Numbered from the stretch's first letter, positions 1-9,172 are shown. The stretch: 64,000 bases of DNA from Pseudodesulfovibrio sp. (GCA_016744135.1 JADGEX010000001.1:1933029-1997028), one strand, 5' to 3'. Notes: generated from the letters alone by a model not told the origin. Made by a program: numbers and translations.

Positions 1-460
1 TCAGTCGTTTGTCGCACCGGGAATTCTGCAGGCAATGAGGCATAAGCAACAGAATCTTATCAGGAGCATACCGCCCCGCTTCAGCCAAAACCAAATCGTT
101 GTTCACAGAAATAAACGATAGTCGAATCAATTCCTTTTCAATGCCGAACACTCGACCGAGCAAAACCATCAGTGGCAAGAAAAGCTTGATTGTCAGGCCG
201 CGAAACCGTTTGGCTCCGGGCAGAGGCTTTCTGATGATGATATTCAGAAACAAGCCCCAATAGGCGATACAAACCACTCCAATCAGAATAACAAGTACAC
301 TACCCAACACCCATTTGGCCGCAGGGTGTATATTCTCAAGCCCCACATAGGGGACCACCCATAGAGCCATAAGGAACAGACAGACCACCAGACAGGCGCA
401 ACTTATCAGGCCGATAAAGAGACGTTTACGCGCCTTATGTATGGATCGAATCGGACTCAT
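1..460 (-). CDS. DUF116 family membrane protein (3' end outside window)
   Basis: Reading from the ATG at 460 toward base 1 gives 153 residues without a stop. Two hydrophobic segments (about residues 14-37 and 45-68) are followed by a stretch containing LMPHCLQNSRC, a Cys-containing motif typical of DUF116 proteins, where it begins a cysteine-rich C-terminal domain of unknown function. The gene starts 10 bases after the fmt stop with a GAGG ribosome site, so it is the last visible gene of the def-fmt operon, an order I recognise from Desulfovibrio. The cysteine-rich part lies outside the window. Role unknown; a metal- or cluster-binding membrane protein is inferred. Confidence 0.8.
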   Translation of the reverse strand, partial: MSPIRSIHKARKRLFIGLISCACLVVCLFLMALWVVPYVGLENIHPAAKWVLGSVLVILIGVVCIAYWGLFLNIIIRKPLPGAKRFRGLTIKLFLPLMVLLGRVFGIEKELIRLSFISVNNDLVLAEAGRYAPDKILLLMPHCLQNSRCDKRL

Positions 461-470
461 GTCGCGCCCT

Positions 471-1472
471 CTATTTGCATTCCTTCATGTACCCACAAGT
501 AAAAGCCGTGGCATCCATCGCTTTTTTGCCCTGAGGTTTCACTTCCGGGGTCAAATAAATAGTGTCAGCGGCAACAATGGCGAGCTTGCCGTCCATTTCA
601 CCCAACACTGTTCCCGGTTCGACATTGGGAGCAGAATCTTTGGAGGGCTCACCCGGCGTAACATTCAATCGAATGACCTTGCCTTCCGGGTTGGTCCAGT
701 CAAAAAAGGCTCCGGGCCACGGATACATGGCACGAATCTGGTTATGGATGGCCGCAACAGGACGGTTCCAATTGATTTCGCCTTCCTTCTTTTCCAACTT
801 CTTGGCGTAGGTGGCATTTTCGTTATCCTGCTCCTTGAGGTCATAGGCTCCGGTCTGTAATCGGGCCATGGCCTCACAGATACAAATGCCACCAAGTTTT
901 GCCAGTTCATCATGGATGGTCCCGGCGTGGTCGTTATGGCCTATACGCAGAGCGCGTTGTACCATGACCGGGCCGGTGTCCAATCCGGCTTCCATCTTCA
1001 TGATAGAAACGCCAGTAACCACATCCCCATTCTCAATAGCCCGTTGAATCGGAGCCGCGCCACGCCACTGAGGCAACAGGGAGGCGTGGATATTAAGCGG
1101 ATGAATGGTCGGAATATCAAGCACAGCCTGCGGCAGAATCAACCCGTAGGCAGCCACCACCAGCACATCAGGTTTAAGCGCGGCCAGCTCGTCGATAGCT
1201 TTCTGATCCTTAAAATTTTCAGGCTGAAAAACAGGAATATCATTTTCCAAAGCCACCTTTTTCACTGCGGACGGCTTGCACTGTCTGCCACGACCGCACG
1301 GACGATCTGGCTGGGAATATACCCCGACAACATCAGCAGCATCAAAAGCGAGCAGGATGCTCAATGCCTCGGCGGCAAAGTCAGGCGTCCCCATGAAGAC
1401 TATGCGCAACGGCTTCAAATCCACAGCACCCCACGACTCGGAGGGGGTCGAATTCGTATTTATCTCTTCCAC
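471..1472 (-). CDS. fmt: Methionyl-tRNA formyltransferase
   Basis: Transfers a formyl group from 10-formyl-tetrahydrofolate to Met-tRNAfMet for initiation. The N-terminal LRIVFMGTPDFA and the HASLLPQWRGAAPIQ catalytic stretch (Asn-His around the folate site) are family hallmarks, followed by the small C-terminal OB-like domain. The 333-residue length is slightly long. The start used is a GTG at 1472, overlapping the end of def by 13 bases with AAGG seven bases upstream. An in-frame GTG at 1424 (protein beginning MDLKPLRIV) is an equally believable start and would remove a poorly conserved leader. It is translationally coupled with def, its usual partner. Confidence 0.95.
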   Translation of the reverse strand: MEEINTNSTPSESWGAVDLKPLRIVFMGTPDFAAEALSILLAFDAADVVGVYSQPDRPCGRGRQCKPSAVKKVALENDIPVFQPENFKDQKAIDELAALKPDVLVVAAYGLILPQAVLDIPTIHPLNIHASLLPQWRGAAPIQRAIENGDVVTGVSIMKMEAGLDTGPVMVQRALRIGHNDHAGTIHDELAKLGGICICEAMARLQTGAYDLKEQDNENATYAKKLEKKEGEINWNRPVAAIHNQIRAMYPWPGAFFDWTNPEGKVIRLNVTPGEPSKDSAPNVEPGTVLGEMDGKLAIVAADTIYLTPEVKPQGKKAMDATAFTCGYMKECK

Positions 1473-1957
1473 TTGAGAGCCTTTTTTTTGTACATGGCTT
1501 TTTTCAGACGCCCAACACGATCAGCCAAGGTCACACCTTCAAGGTGATCTATTTCATGCTGTAATATGATCGCCAAAAAACCAGCGGTATCAATGACAAC
1601 TTCCTTACCGTCCGGGTCCAGAGCCTTGCATACGACATGCTCGAAACGTTTGACCTTGGTGCTCAGTTCCGGGCAGCTCAGGCAGCCTTCCTCGGATTCC
1701 ACTTCACCGTCACATTCCACGATTTCCGGGTTGATGAGCACCCGCAGATCGCCACGCACCTTGGGACCTGTCTGATCCACACAGATGAGTCGGATGGACT
1801 CGCCAATCTGCGGGGCAGCAAGGCCCACGCCATCAGACTCGTACATGGTCTCGATCATGTTTTCGATGAGTTCTTTCAACTCGGGAGTGACCTCTCCAAG
1901 AGGTTCGGCCTTGGCAGCCAAGACTTCATCAGGCCACGTACATATATCTAATTTCAT
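1460..1957 (-). CDS. def: Peptide deformylase
   Basis: Removes the N-formyl group from nascent proteins; Fe2+/Zn2+ metalloenzyme of 165 residues. The three family motifs are visible: GVGLAAPQIG, EGCLSCPE (metal-ligand Cys) and the HExxH helix in LQHEIDHLEG. The ATG at 1957 has an ideal GGAGG ribosome site; the open frame continues upstream but through a G/C-rich palindromic repeat, which argues against a longer protein. The start of fmt overlaps its end, so the two act as one translational unit. Confidence 0.97.
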   Translation of the reverse strand: MKLDICTWPDEVLAAKAEPLGEVTPELKELIENMIETMYESDGVGLAAPQIGESIRLICVDQTGPKVRGDLRVLINPEIVECDGEVESEEGCLSCPELSTKVKRFEHVVCKALDPDGKEVVIDTAGFLAIILQHEIDHLEGVTLADRVGRLKKAMYKKKALKWKR

Positions 1958-1963
1958 TATATT

Positions 1964-2066
1964 GCCTCCGGCGGCTGGGGAAAGGGAAGAGGGAAACCTC
2001 TTGAAAAAGGTTCTCCCTCTTCCCTTTCCCCAGACCCCTATCCCATTTCCTTTCCAAAACTTATTA
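1964..2066. repeat. Palindromic dispersed repeat, copy 1
   Basis: A purine-rich run (1977 on) is followed by its exact complement ending at 2031, forming a stem of about 18 bp plus an inner AACCT/AGGTT pairing. It is flanked by GCCTCCGGCGGC on one side and a C-rich tail (ACCCCTATCCCATTTCC) on the other. The same architecture and much of the same sequence recur at 20546-20665. It sits just before the def ribosome site, on the transcript between aspS and def. Likely a short non-coding interspersed element. Confidence 0.75.
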
Positions 2067-2276
2067 TAGCGCCGCTGGAAAGGCATTCGTTATCGAGAAA
2101 GTTATATGCGGCGAAACGAAAACAGATTCGTTTTATATCAATAAGTCCTAAAATTCAAAAGGCGAGTTTTTTTGTGACCCGCCAACCCCTTACCATCGAA
2201 ATCTTCGTGGCGATTATTTTCAATCCCGCACAACTTCGAGCGAAGCGAGCGATATTAAATTTCGGAAAAAAGAATA

Positions 2277-2312
2277 CGAGAGGAAAACCTTTCTCAAAAG
2301 GTTTTCCTCTCG
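2277..2312 (-). terminator. Rho-independent terminator of hisS-aspS
   Basis: A perfect 14-bp stem (2277-2290 with 2299-2312) with an 8-base loop lies just beyond the aspS stop. On the minus strand it is followed by ATTCTTTTTT. It separates aspS from def-fmt. The stretch 2070-2270 between it and the repeat holds no gene I can support. Confidence 0.85.
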
Positions 2313-2324
2313 CATCTTCAATTC

Positions 2325-4151
2325 TTACTCTTCTTTTTTCTTTTCCCGTAAACGAATGCCCAAATCGCGAAGCTGCTTGTTCGGCACTTCGGACGGAGCT
2401 TCTGTCATGAGACAAGTGGCCCTCTGTGTCTTGGGGAAGGCTATGACGTCACGAATGGACTTGGAACCAGTCAAAATCATGATGAGACGATCCAGACCAA
2501 AAGCGATTCCGCCATGGGGCGGTGCACCGAACTTGAGAGCGTCCATAAGGAAACCGAACTTCGCACGGGCTTCTTCTTCATCAATACCGAGGGCAGCGAA
2601 CATGTGCTTCTGCTGTTCCGGGGTATGAATACGGATGGAACCACCGCCAACCTCGTAACCGTTCATGACAAGGTCATAAGCGCGGGCAATGGCGTTGCCG
2701 GGATCTTTTTCCAGCACTTCCATCTGCTCAGGCAGAGCGGAGGTGAAGGGATGATGACGAGCAACATAACGCTTTTCTTCAGCATCATATTCAAGCAGCG
2801 GGAAATCTGTGATCCAAACCGGCTTGAACACGGATTCATCAATGAGATCCATGTCTTTAGCGATCTCGCAACGCAGGTTACCAAGTGCAGCGTTGGCAAT
2901 GTCAGCGGGACCGGCCTGAAAAAACAGGATGTCTCCGGGCTGACAATTGGTGCGGCTGCGCAATTCTGCAATCTCGTCTTCGGAGAAGAACTTGACGATA
3001 GGCGACTGCCATGCGCCGTCTTCCTTGACCTTGATCCAAGCAAGGCCCTTGGAACCATAAATTTCAACAAACTTGGTGTACTGATCGATCTCCTTGCGGG
3101 ACAAAGTCGCGCCGCCGGGGACGAGCATGACCTTGACCAATTCAGAAGAAGCGAAAACTTTGAAACCAGAGTTTTTGAACACGTCGGTGATATCGATGTG
3201 CTTCAACTCGAAACGAAGGTCCGGCTTGTCTACACCATAATAGTTCATGGCGTCTGCGAAGCTCATACGAGGGAACTCGGCGGGCAGTTCCACGTCGATG
3301 GTTTCCTTAAACAAAGTCTTGACCATGCCTTCAGCCATATCCTGAATCAGGGCTTCGTCGGTAAAGGACATTTCGATATCAATCTGAGTGAACTCAGGCT
3401 GACGATCGGCTCGCAAGTCCTCGTCGCGGAAGCACTTGACGATCTGGAAATACCGGTCCATGCCGGAAACCATGAGCATCTGCTTGAACAACTGTGGAGA
3501 CTGAGGCAGAGCGTAAAACTCGCCCTGATTGACGCGACTGGGCACCAAGAAGTCACGCGCACCTTCGGGGGTGGACTTGGTCAGTACCGGAGTCTCAACC
3601 TCAAGGAAGCCGAGGGCATCCAAATAGCGACGCACAGACTGGGCAGCCTTGTTGCGGATAATAAAATTCTTTGCCAGCGAAGGACGACGCAGGTCGAGGA
3701 AGCGATACTTGAGACGCAGATTCTCGCCCACTTCCACGCGATCTTCGATGGGGAACGGCGGGGTATCGGAGGTATTGAGCAACTTGTACTCGAAAACTTC
3801 GATTTCCACTTCACCGGTGACCATATTCGAATTAGCCATGCCTTCAGGACGAGGACGGACCTTGCCCTTGATTGCCACCACATATTCGGGACGGATGGCG
3901 TGGGCGCGTTCATGCACCTCAGCGTTTTCCTCAGGATTGAAAACCACCTGAGTCAAACCTTCACGATCACGCAGATCGAGAAAAATCAATCCACCATGGT
4001 CGCGTCGAAACTGGACCCAACCCATGAGACAAACTTCCTCGTCCATATTGGCCGCGGTCAGCTGATTATTGTGATGTGTACGGCGCCAACCGGCCAAATC
4101 TTCAATAACACGAAATTCTTCGTAGTCTCGTTCTTCCTGATGTTCAGACAT
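2325..4151 (-). CDS. aspS: Aspartyl-tRNA synthetase
   Basis: Charges tRNA-Asp (class II synthetase). The 608 residues match the bacterial type: N-terminal OB anticodon-binding domain (about 15-115), catalytic core with motif 2 FRDEDLRADRQPEFTQ, the bacterial GAD insertion (about 300-430), and motif 3 GGIAFGLDRL near the end. The ATG at 4151 follows a GGAG ribosome site. It lies 60 bases downstream of hisS and is likely cotranscribed with it. Whether it also charges tRNA-Asn cannot be told from the window. Confidence 0.97.
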   Translation of the reverse strand: MSEHQEERDYEEFRVIEDLAGWRRTHHNNQLTAANMDEEVCLMGWVQFRRDHGGLIFLDLRDREGLTQVVFNPEENAEVHERAHAIRPEYVVAIKGKVRPRPEGMANSNMVTGEVEIEVFEYKLLNTSDTPPFPIEDRVEVGENLRLKYRFLDLRRPSLAKNFIIRNKAAQSVRRYLDALGFLEVETPVLTKSTPEGARDFLVPSRVNQGEFYALPQSPQLFKQMLMVSGMDRYFQIVKCFRDEDLRADRQPEFTQIDIEMSFTDEALIQDMAEGMVKTLFKETIDVELPAEFPRMSFADAMNYYGVDKPDLRFELKHIDITDVFKNSGFKVFASSELVKVMLVPGGATLSRKEIDQYTKFVEIYGSKGLAWIKVKEDGAWQSPIVKFFSEDEIAELRSRTNCQPGDILFFQAGPADIANAALGNLRCEIAKDMDLIDESVFKPVWITDFPLLEYDAEEKRYVARHHPFTSALPEQMEVLEKDPGNAIARAYDLVMNGYEVGGGSIRIHTPEQQKHMFAALGIDEEEARAKFGFLMDALKFGAPPHGGIAFGLDRLIMILTGSKSIRDVIAFPKTQRATCLMTEAPSEVPNKQLRDLGIRLREKKKEE

Positions 4152-4211
4152 TATTTCTCCATTCTCTCAAATGATGTCGGTCCGAGCTTTGCCGAACCGC
4201 GATAGTCATAT

Positions 4212-5453
4212 TTATACTTTCGCCAAATACTCGGACCGGCCCAGGGTTTCCTGGTCGCGCTCCTCTTCCATGTACTTGACGGTGATGGTCTCGTTCGTCA
4301 ACTCGTCGCCACCCATGATCAGGCAGACTTTTGCGCCGGACTTGTTGGCGGCACGCATGCGGGACTTCATGGACCCGCCGGAAAAACTCGTTTCACCCTT
4401 GAGTCCCTTATCGCGAAGCTGCTGGGCAAAAAGCATGGCCGCATTGGCCGCGCCCTTGTCCACCACTGCGAGATAAAAGTCGGGCTTGTCCAGCTCCATC
4501 TGATCGAGCAAAAGAGCCAGTCGTTCCATACCACAGGCAAACCCCGTGGCAGGACAATCTGCGCCTCCAAGATTCTTGATCAGGCCGTCATATCGACCAC
4601 CACCTGCAACAGCGGTCTGGGAACCAATATCATAAGATGCCACCTCAAAACAGGTACGCACATAATAATCCAATCCACGCACCAGTCGGGGATTCAGCTC
4701 GTAGGCAACGCCGGCGCCATCCAGAATGGTTTTCACATCCGTGAAATGCGTTTCACACTCATCGCACAGGTGATCGGTAATGCTGGGGGCATCCGCAACC
4801 AACCCCTTGCAGGCAGGAACCTTGCAGTCGAGAACACGTAACGGATTGGTTTCCATGCGGCGCTGGCAGTCTTCGCAGAACTGTTCCTTGTCTTTGGACA
4901 AGTAGTAATCCACCAAAGCCTGCTTGTAGGTAGGACGGCACTCGTGACAACCCAGCGAATTCAGCTCGATAGTCAGCTTGGTCAGTCCAAGGCTGTTCAG
5001 GAAAGAACGGAGCATGAGAATCAACTCGGCATCAGCCTGTGCCTCAGGAGCGCCGAAAATCTCGGCATTAATCTGATGAAACTGACGCTGACGGCCCTTT
5101 TGAGGGCGCTCATAGCGAAACATCGGACCGAACGTGAAATATTTGGAAACCTTGCCGGGCTGATGCGTCTTGGATTCGATGAATGCACGGACAACACCCG
5201 CCGTGGCTTCAGGCCGCATTGTCAGGGAACGATTCTTGCGGTCAGGAAAAGTGAACATTTCCTTGCCCACCACGTCTGTGTCTTCACCGATGGATTTCTG
5301 GAACAATTCCGTCTTTTCCAAAATAGGTGTGCGCAATTCGCCAAACCCATATCGCGTGAAGGCTTCACGAGCCTGAGACTCCATAAATGAGAATTTGGCG
5401 GCCTCTTCTGGGAAAAGGTCCACGAATCCTTTGATTTTTTGTACTTTCGCCAT
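4212..5453 (-). CDS. hisS: Histidyl-tRNA synthetase
   Basis: Charges tRNA-His (class II). Visible are motif 2 (FRYERPQKGRQRQFHQ), the histidine-specific LVRGLDYYVRTCFE signature and a C-terminal anticodon-binding domain; 413 residues is normal. A CHEC...CEDC...CDEC set of cysteines between about residues 180 and 265 suggests a zinc-binding insertion, seen in some bacterial HisRS. I chose the ATG at 5453 (MAKVQKIKG); the frame is open 23 codons further upstream, but those residues are not family-like and run into the preceding small frame. Confidence 0.96.
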   Translation of the reverse strand: MAKVQKIKGFVDLFPEEAAKFSFMESQAREAFTRYGFGELRTPILEKTELFQKSIGEDTDVVGKEMFTFPDRKNRSLTMRPEATAGVVRAFIESKTHQPGKVSKYFTFGPMFRYERPQKGRQRQFHQINAEIFGAPEAQADAELILMLRSFLNSLGLTKLTIELNSLGCHECRPTYKQALVDYYLSKDKEQFCEDCQRRMETNPLRVLDCKVPACKGLVADAPSITDHLCDECETHFTDVKTILDGAGVAYELNPRLVRGLDYYVRTCFEVASYDIGSQTAVAGGGRYDGLIKNLGGADCPATGFACGMERLALLLDQMELDKPDFYLAVVDKGAANAAMLFAQQLRDKGLKGETSFSGGSMKSRMRAANKSGAKVCLIMGGDELTNETITVKYMEEERDQETLGRSEYLAKV

Positions 5454-5469
5454 GTCGCGTTCAATATCC

Positions 5470-5754
5470 TTAATAAGTGTCAGGTCGCTGGAACCGAATT
5501 TGGTTAGACCATTCGACGCCAATTGTCAAAAAATGCCTGCCAAACGCCCCTTTTTTTCGCTGTTTTTCACAACTGACACATAAACAACGAATCGATTTTG
5601 CACCAATGAACATATGAGCGGGCATTGACATCATCAAATCACGAGAGTATTTGCCAAACAGTTTGTTGCGGAAATCAAATACGACTTCAGGCAGCGGACA
5701 TAACAGGCAAAGGTGCCTGATTATTTTTTCAGCAACACTTGGCTTTTTTGCCAA
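5470..5754 (-). CDS. Possible small Cys-rich protein upstream of hisS
   Basis: A 94-codon frame beginning with TTG at 5754, preceded at six bases by AGAGG, and ending 16 bases before the hisS start. It contains CLLC near residue 16 and CLCVSC near residue 57, a spacing that could bind zinc, and is rich in basic residues. I recognise no family. The palindrome CTTGGC/GCCAAG covers the start codon. Evidence for it being real is only the ribosome site, the cysteine pairs and the tight spacing; it could also be the untranslated leader of hisS. Confidence 0.35.
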   Translation of the reverse strand: MAKKPSVAEKIIRHLCLLCPLPEVVFDFRNKLFGKYSRDLMMSMPAHMFIGAKSIRCLCVSCEKQRKKGAFGRHFLTIGVEWSNQIRFQRPDTY

Positions 5755-5789
5755 GCATTACCTCTTGACCAATGATAAAGGAGTTACTG

Positions 5790-6164
5790 ATGGACGAGTT
5801 CAATGACATCTTGGAAGAAATGGACTTTCAGTTCTTTGGAGCCGGCGAACATGGCATGAGCGTTGAAGATATGCGTCACGCAATCGGCAATGATCATTTC
5901 CTTTTTCTGGACGTTCGCACCAACGAAGAAGTTGCTCACGTATCTTTCCCGTTTGCCAAACATATTCCGCTCAACGAATTACCGAAACGTCTGGATGAAC
6001 TCCCCCGCGACAAGTTCATTGTAACTTTTTGCGCAGCAGTATTCCGTGGCGCCATCGCCTTTGCCTACCTGCGAGCCAACGGCTTTGATGAAGTCAAAGG
6101 ACTGACCGCATCGCTGGAAGACATGGTCATGCCATTCAAACCCGGCCCGCTGGCTAAAATCTAG
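5790..6164 (+). CDS. Rhodanese-domain protein
   Basis: Single-domain sulfurtransferase of 124 residues. FLFLDVRTNEEVAHVSFPFAKHIPL is the conserved first half (quoted in parts: FLFLDVRT, then AKHIPL), and FCAAVFRG carries the CX4R active-site loop, so the catalytic Cys is present. The ATG at 5790 has AAAGGAG seven bases upstream; an ATG 18 bases earlier has none. No signal peptide, so cytoplasmic. It precedes a TauE/SafE exporter by 66 bases, which suggests a shared role in sulfur-compound handling or export; the substrate is not deducible. Confidence 0.9.
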   Translation: MDEFNDILEEMDFQFFGAGEHGMSVEDMRHAIGNDHFLFLDVRTNEEVAHVSFPFAKHIPLNELPKRLDELPRDKFIVTFCAAVFRGAIAFAYLRANGFDEVKGLTASLEDMVMPFKPGPLAKI

Positions 6165-6230
6165 CGTTTATGCCGCGCCGTGACAGCTATCTGACACGAC
6201 GCGGCTTATTTTTTATACGAGAATTATGGC

Positions 6231-6983
6231 ATGTCCACCCTTGAATTAATCATCGCAATCCTCTCATTCAGCCTGAGTTTCGTTTTTGCTCTGGGTGGCG
6301 TGGGTTCGGCCCTCGTCCTCATTCCGACCCTGACATGGATGGGGGTCCCCTTGAGCATGGCACGACCAACCGGCCTGTTTGTCAATGCCGTTTCCATGCT
6401 CGGTGCGACCTATTCCAATATCAAAGAAAAGCGTCTCGACTTTCGCCTTGGTGTACCCATCATCGTGGCGTCCATCCTTCTAGCTCCAGTGGGAGCCTGG
6501 GTGGGACACCTCATGCCAACACGCATCGTTCTCATAACATTCATCGGCTTTCTCATTTTCGCAGGAAGCATGATGATCTTTTTCAAAAGTTCAAAATACG
6601 CCGATCAATACCGAGAAGACAGACCTGTACTCGGTCCACTGCTGGTGGGTATAGTCGCTGGATTCTTCTCCGGCCTACTCGGCGTGGGTGGTGGCGGACT
6701 TATTTCTCCACTCATGATCCTACAAGGATTCAACCCGAAAAAAATCGCCGCAGTGACAGCTCTCGCCGTCCCTTTCTCTTCACTCTCGGCCTTCGCCGCA
6801 TATGCCGCCATGGGTTCTGTTTCCTGGCGACTGCTCATCTTCGCAGGACTGGCCGCATGGGGTGGAGGATACCTTGGCACCAAGGTCATGCAACGAAAAA
6901 TGCAACCCGGCACGGTCAAAAAATTCCTCGGTGGTGTTCTGCTCGCCCTCGCCTCAAAACTCCTCTGGCAGACGCTTTCTTAA
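6231..6983 (+). CDS. Sulfite exporter TauE/SafE family membrane protein
   Basis: A 250-residue polytopic membrane protein with two homologous halves, each with a glycine-rich GVG signature: LGGVGSALVLIP near residue 22 and LGVGGGGLISPL near residue 148. This is the hallmark of TauE/SafE (DUF81) permeases, which move sulfite, sulfoacetate or other organic anions. About seven to eight hydrophobic segments are visible. It lies downstream of a rhodanese gene and is probably cotranscribed. The transported substrate is inferred only from that neighbour. Confidence 0.88.
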   Translation: MSTLELIIAILSFSLSFVFALGGVGSALVLIPTLTWMGVPLSMARPTGLFVNAVSMLGATYSNIKEKRLDFRLGVPIIVASILLAPVGAWVGHLMPTRIVLITFIGFLIFAGSMMIFFKSSKYADQYREDRPVLGPLLVGIVAGFFSGLLGVGGGGLISPLMILQGFNPKKIAAVTALAVPFSSLSAFAAYAAMGSVSWRLLIFAGLAAWGGGYLGTKVMQRKMQPGTVKKFLGGVLLALASKLLWQTLS

Positions 6984-7098
6984 ATCGAACACAACCCACT
7001 ACACTTCTTTCTCTTGATAAAAACAAACAGGCTGTCGCGCCCAATATGCATTTGACCTGAGAAGAAAACTCCTCCAAACTTATGGCTGGAGGACGATC

Positions 7099-8997
7099 AT
7101 GACTATAATCACGGCCTGCACCATGGACTGCGGGGACGCCTGTTCCCTTCTTGTCGATACGGACAAAAAATCCATCAAAGGCAATCCCAAGCATCCGTTT
7201 ACCAAAGGATTTTGCTGCAAAAAAGGCAGCCGGTATTTCGAACGTCTCGATGCCGAAGACCGCATTGTTACGCCTCAAATCAAGGAAAACGGCGAATTTC
7301 GAGAGGCTTCCTGGGATGAAGCCATGGATTTGGTCGTCGCGAAACTTGATACAGCACGAGCTGTGCCTGAATCCATCCTGCACATCCACGGACACGGCTA
7401 CCGGGGTATACTCGGCAAAGCGAGTGACATCCTTTTCAACAAAATTGGAGCCTCCACCACGTATGGTGCAGTCTGCGACGACACAGGCATCACCGCGTCC
7501 ATCCGAGACTTTGGTGTCCTCAATCACAACGCTCCTGAGGATATCCTGAACGCCAGCCGCGTCATCAACTGGGGTCGGGATTTAACACGATGCTCCATCC
7601 ATCAGCTCGCTCTCATCCACAAGGCTCGTAAAAACGGCACCGAGGTGCTGACCATCTCCCCCGGCGGAGACGGCACCGCAGAATTTTCCGATGTCAACGT
7701 CGTTATCCGTCCCGGCACAGACCGATTCCTAGCTGCCGCTGTCCTCAAACTCTATCTGGAAGCCGGCGACCTCAATCCGTGGGTTCTGAATCGTACGTTC
7801 AACTGGCCCGCCCTTCGAGGTCTTATCGACGGCATGAGTTTCAATGAGTTGTGCTCGACGTGCGAAGTTTCCTCCTCGGACGTCGAGATGATTTACGACT
7901 GGTATGCCGACACAGGCAACGTTGCCACCGTCATCAGCTGGGGTGTTCAACGCCATGTTTTCGGCGGCGAAAACGTCCGCTTCATCAATGCTTTGGCAAT
8001 GATCTCCGGCAACATCGGCGTTCCCGGAGGAGGGGCATATTTTAATGTTTCCTCAGGCCGAGATCTCGGTACTTGGGAGCATCTGGTCAAGGGAGGCAGC
8101 TCGGCCAAACGCCGTGAACTTCTCATCCAAAACATTGGTGCTGAAATACGAAAAGCGACCCCACCCATCGAATTCATCTGGGTGGACGGGCACAACATCG
8201 TCAATCAGGTCCCGGATTGCCTTTCGGTAGTCGAAGCCTTTGCCAAACCCTTTGTGGTCGTAGTGGACGGATTCATGAACGACACAGCCATGCAAGCTGA
8301 TGTCATCCTCCCGCCCGCCTTCATGTTTGAACGTGAAGATGTGCTCGGCTCATTTGTCCACAATTACGTGAACCACTGTGCTGCAGTCGTCAAACCACGC
8401 GGTCAATGCCGATCCGACTTCGACGTATACAGCGACTTAGGCTCACGTCTGGCCGCCCCCATCACTTTTCCGGACAGCGAGACCTGTATCAGGGAAGGAC
8501 TGAAGCAGGCTGACATCTCTTATGATGAACTCATGGAAAACGGATTCGTTAAAGTACACCACCCTTCCGTGGCCTTTGAAAACATGCAGTTCGGCCATCT
8601 GGACGGGTTATATCGTTTCCCAGAAGAGCTTCACCCAGAGCCACAACGCGACCCGGATTACCCCTTGCAACTTCTCTCTTTGGTGAGTGGCAAATATCTT
8701 CACTCCCAAATCCCGGAGAAGGATCAAGCTGGAGCTCCGGTGGTTTTTGTGTCTAAACAAAATCCTGCATGGGGCGCACTCAATCCAGCCATGGACACCT
8801 ACCTCGTCACACCGGAAGGCGCGATGCAGGTCAAGGTTGATACCGTGGAAGAACTCCACCACCGTGCAGTCATCATCCGTCGCGGCGGGTGGATGAAATA
8901 TGGACAAAATGCTAATGTCATCATCAAGCCCATGATGACGGACATGGGTGATGGGACAGCGTATTACAGCCAAGGTTGTCGATTGGAAAACAGATAA
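7099..8997 (+). CDS. Molybdopterin oxidoreductase (DMSO reductase superfamily), orphan catalytic subunit
   Basis: 632 residues. The N-terminus carries a [4Fe-4S] motif with Cys7, Cys11, Cys15 and Cys39/40, then bis-MGD-binding regions (WDEAMDLV, VINWGRDLTR, ISGNIGVPGGG) and a C-terminal molybdopterin-dinucleotide domain (about 520-630, including NPAWGALNP). Cys126 in GAVCDDTG lies where some relatives place the metal ligand, though this is uncertain. There is no twin-arginine signal, so it is probably cytoplasmic. No iron-sulfur or membrane subunit is next to it. The start follows CTGGAGG. Substrate unknown; thiosulfate-, formate- or hydratase-like roles are all possible. Confidence 0.88.
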   Translation: MTIITACTMDCGDACSLLVDTDKKSIKGNPKHPFTKGFCCKKGSRYFERLDAEDRIVTPQIKENGEFREASWDEAMDLVVAKLDTARAVPESILHIHGHGYRGILGKASDILFNKIGASTTYGAVCDDTGITASIRDFGVLNHNAPEDILNASRVINWGRDLTRCSIHQLALIHKARKNGTEVLTISPGGDGTAEFSDVNVVIRPGTDRFLAAAVLKLYLEAGDLNPWVLNRTFNWPALRGLIDGMSFNELCSTCEVSSSDVEMIYDWYADTGNVATVISWGVQRHVFGGENVRFINALAMISGNIGVPGGGAYFNVSSGRDLGTWEHLVKGGSSAKRRELLIQNIGAEIRKATPPIEFIWVDGHNIVNQVPDCLSVVEAFAKPFVVVVDGFMNDTAMQADVILPPAFMFEREDVLGSFVHNYVNHCAAVVKPRGQCRSDFDVYSDLGSRLAAPITFPDSETCIREGLKQADISYDELMENGFVKVHHPSVAFENMQFGHLDGLYRFPEELHPEPQRDPDYPLQLLSLVSGKYLHSQIPEKDQAGAPVVFVSKQNPAWGALNPAMDTYLVTPEGAMQVKVDTVEELHHRAVIIRRGGWMKYGQNANVIIKPMMTDMGDGTAYYSQGCRLENR

Positions 8998-9013
8998 AAC
9001 ATTGAGGGATGTT

Positions 9014-9172
9014 ATGAAAACATGGAAAAAATTGATTCTGGTTGCCTGTGTACTCACCATGCTCATTCCTGCGTTCGGATGCAGTGAAGAAGGCCCCATG
9101 GAAAAAGCGGGGAAACAGCTCGACCAGGCCGCTGACGATGCTGCTGACGCAGCCAAAAAAGTATTCGAATAG
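9014..9172 (+). CDS. Small entericidin-like lipoprotein
   Basis: 52 residues: charged start (MKTWKK), hydrophobic segment, then AFGC, a lipobox-like cleavage site with a non-standard -3 position. The mature part is about 31 residues, acidic and Ala-rich (QAADDAADAAKK), probably an amphipathic helix. It begins 16 bases after the molybdoenzyme stop, with GAGGG upstream of the ATG. Short lipoproteins of this type resemble entericidins and are placed in the envelope; function unknown. Confidence 0.7.
   Translation: MKTWKKLILVACVLTMLIPAFGCSEEGPMEKAGKQLDQAADDAADAAKKVFE

Noticed and set aside
2514..4205. A 563-codon open frame on the plus strand opposite aspS
   Set aside because: It is antisense to a certain tRNA synthetase along its whole length, lacks recognisable domains and a ribosome site; long antisense frames are a codon-bias artefact here.
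5737..5754. CTTGGC-N6-GCCAAG as a terminator
   Set aside because: The six-bp stem has its T-run in the loop rather than after the stem, and lies at a possible start codon.
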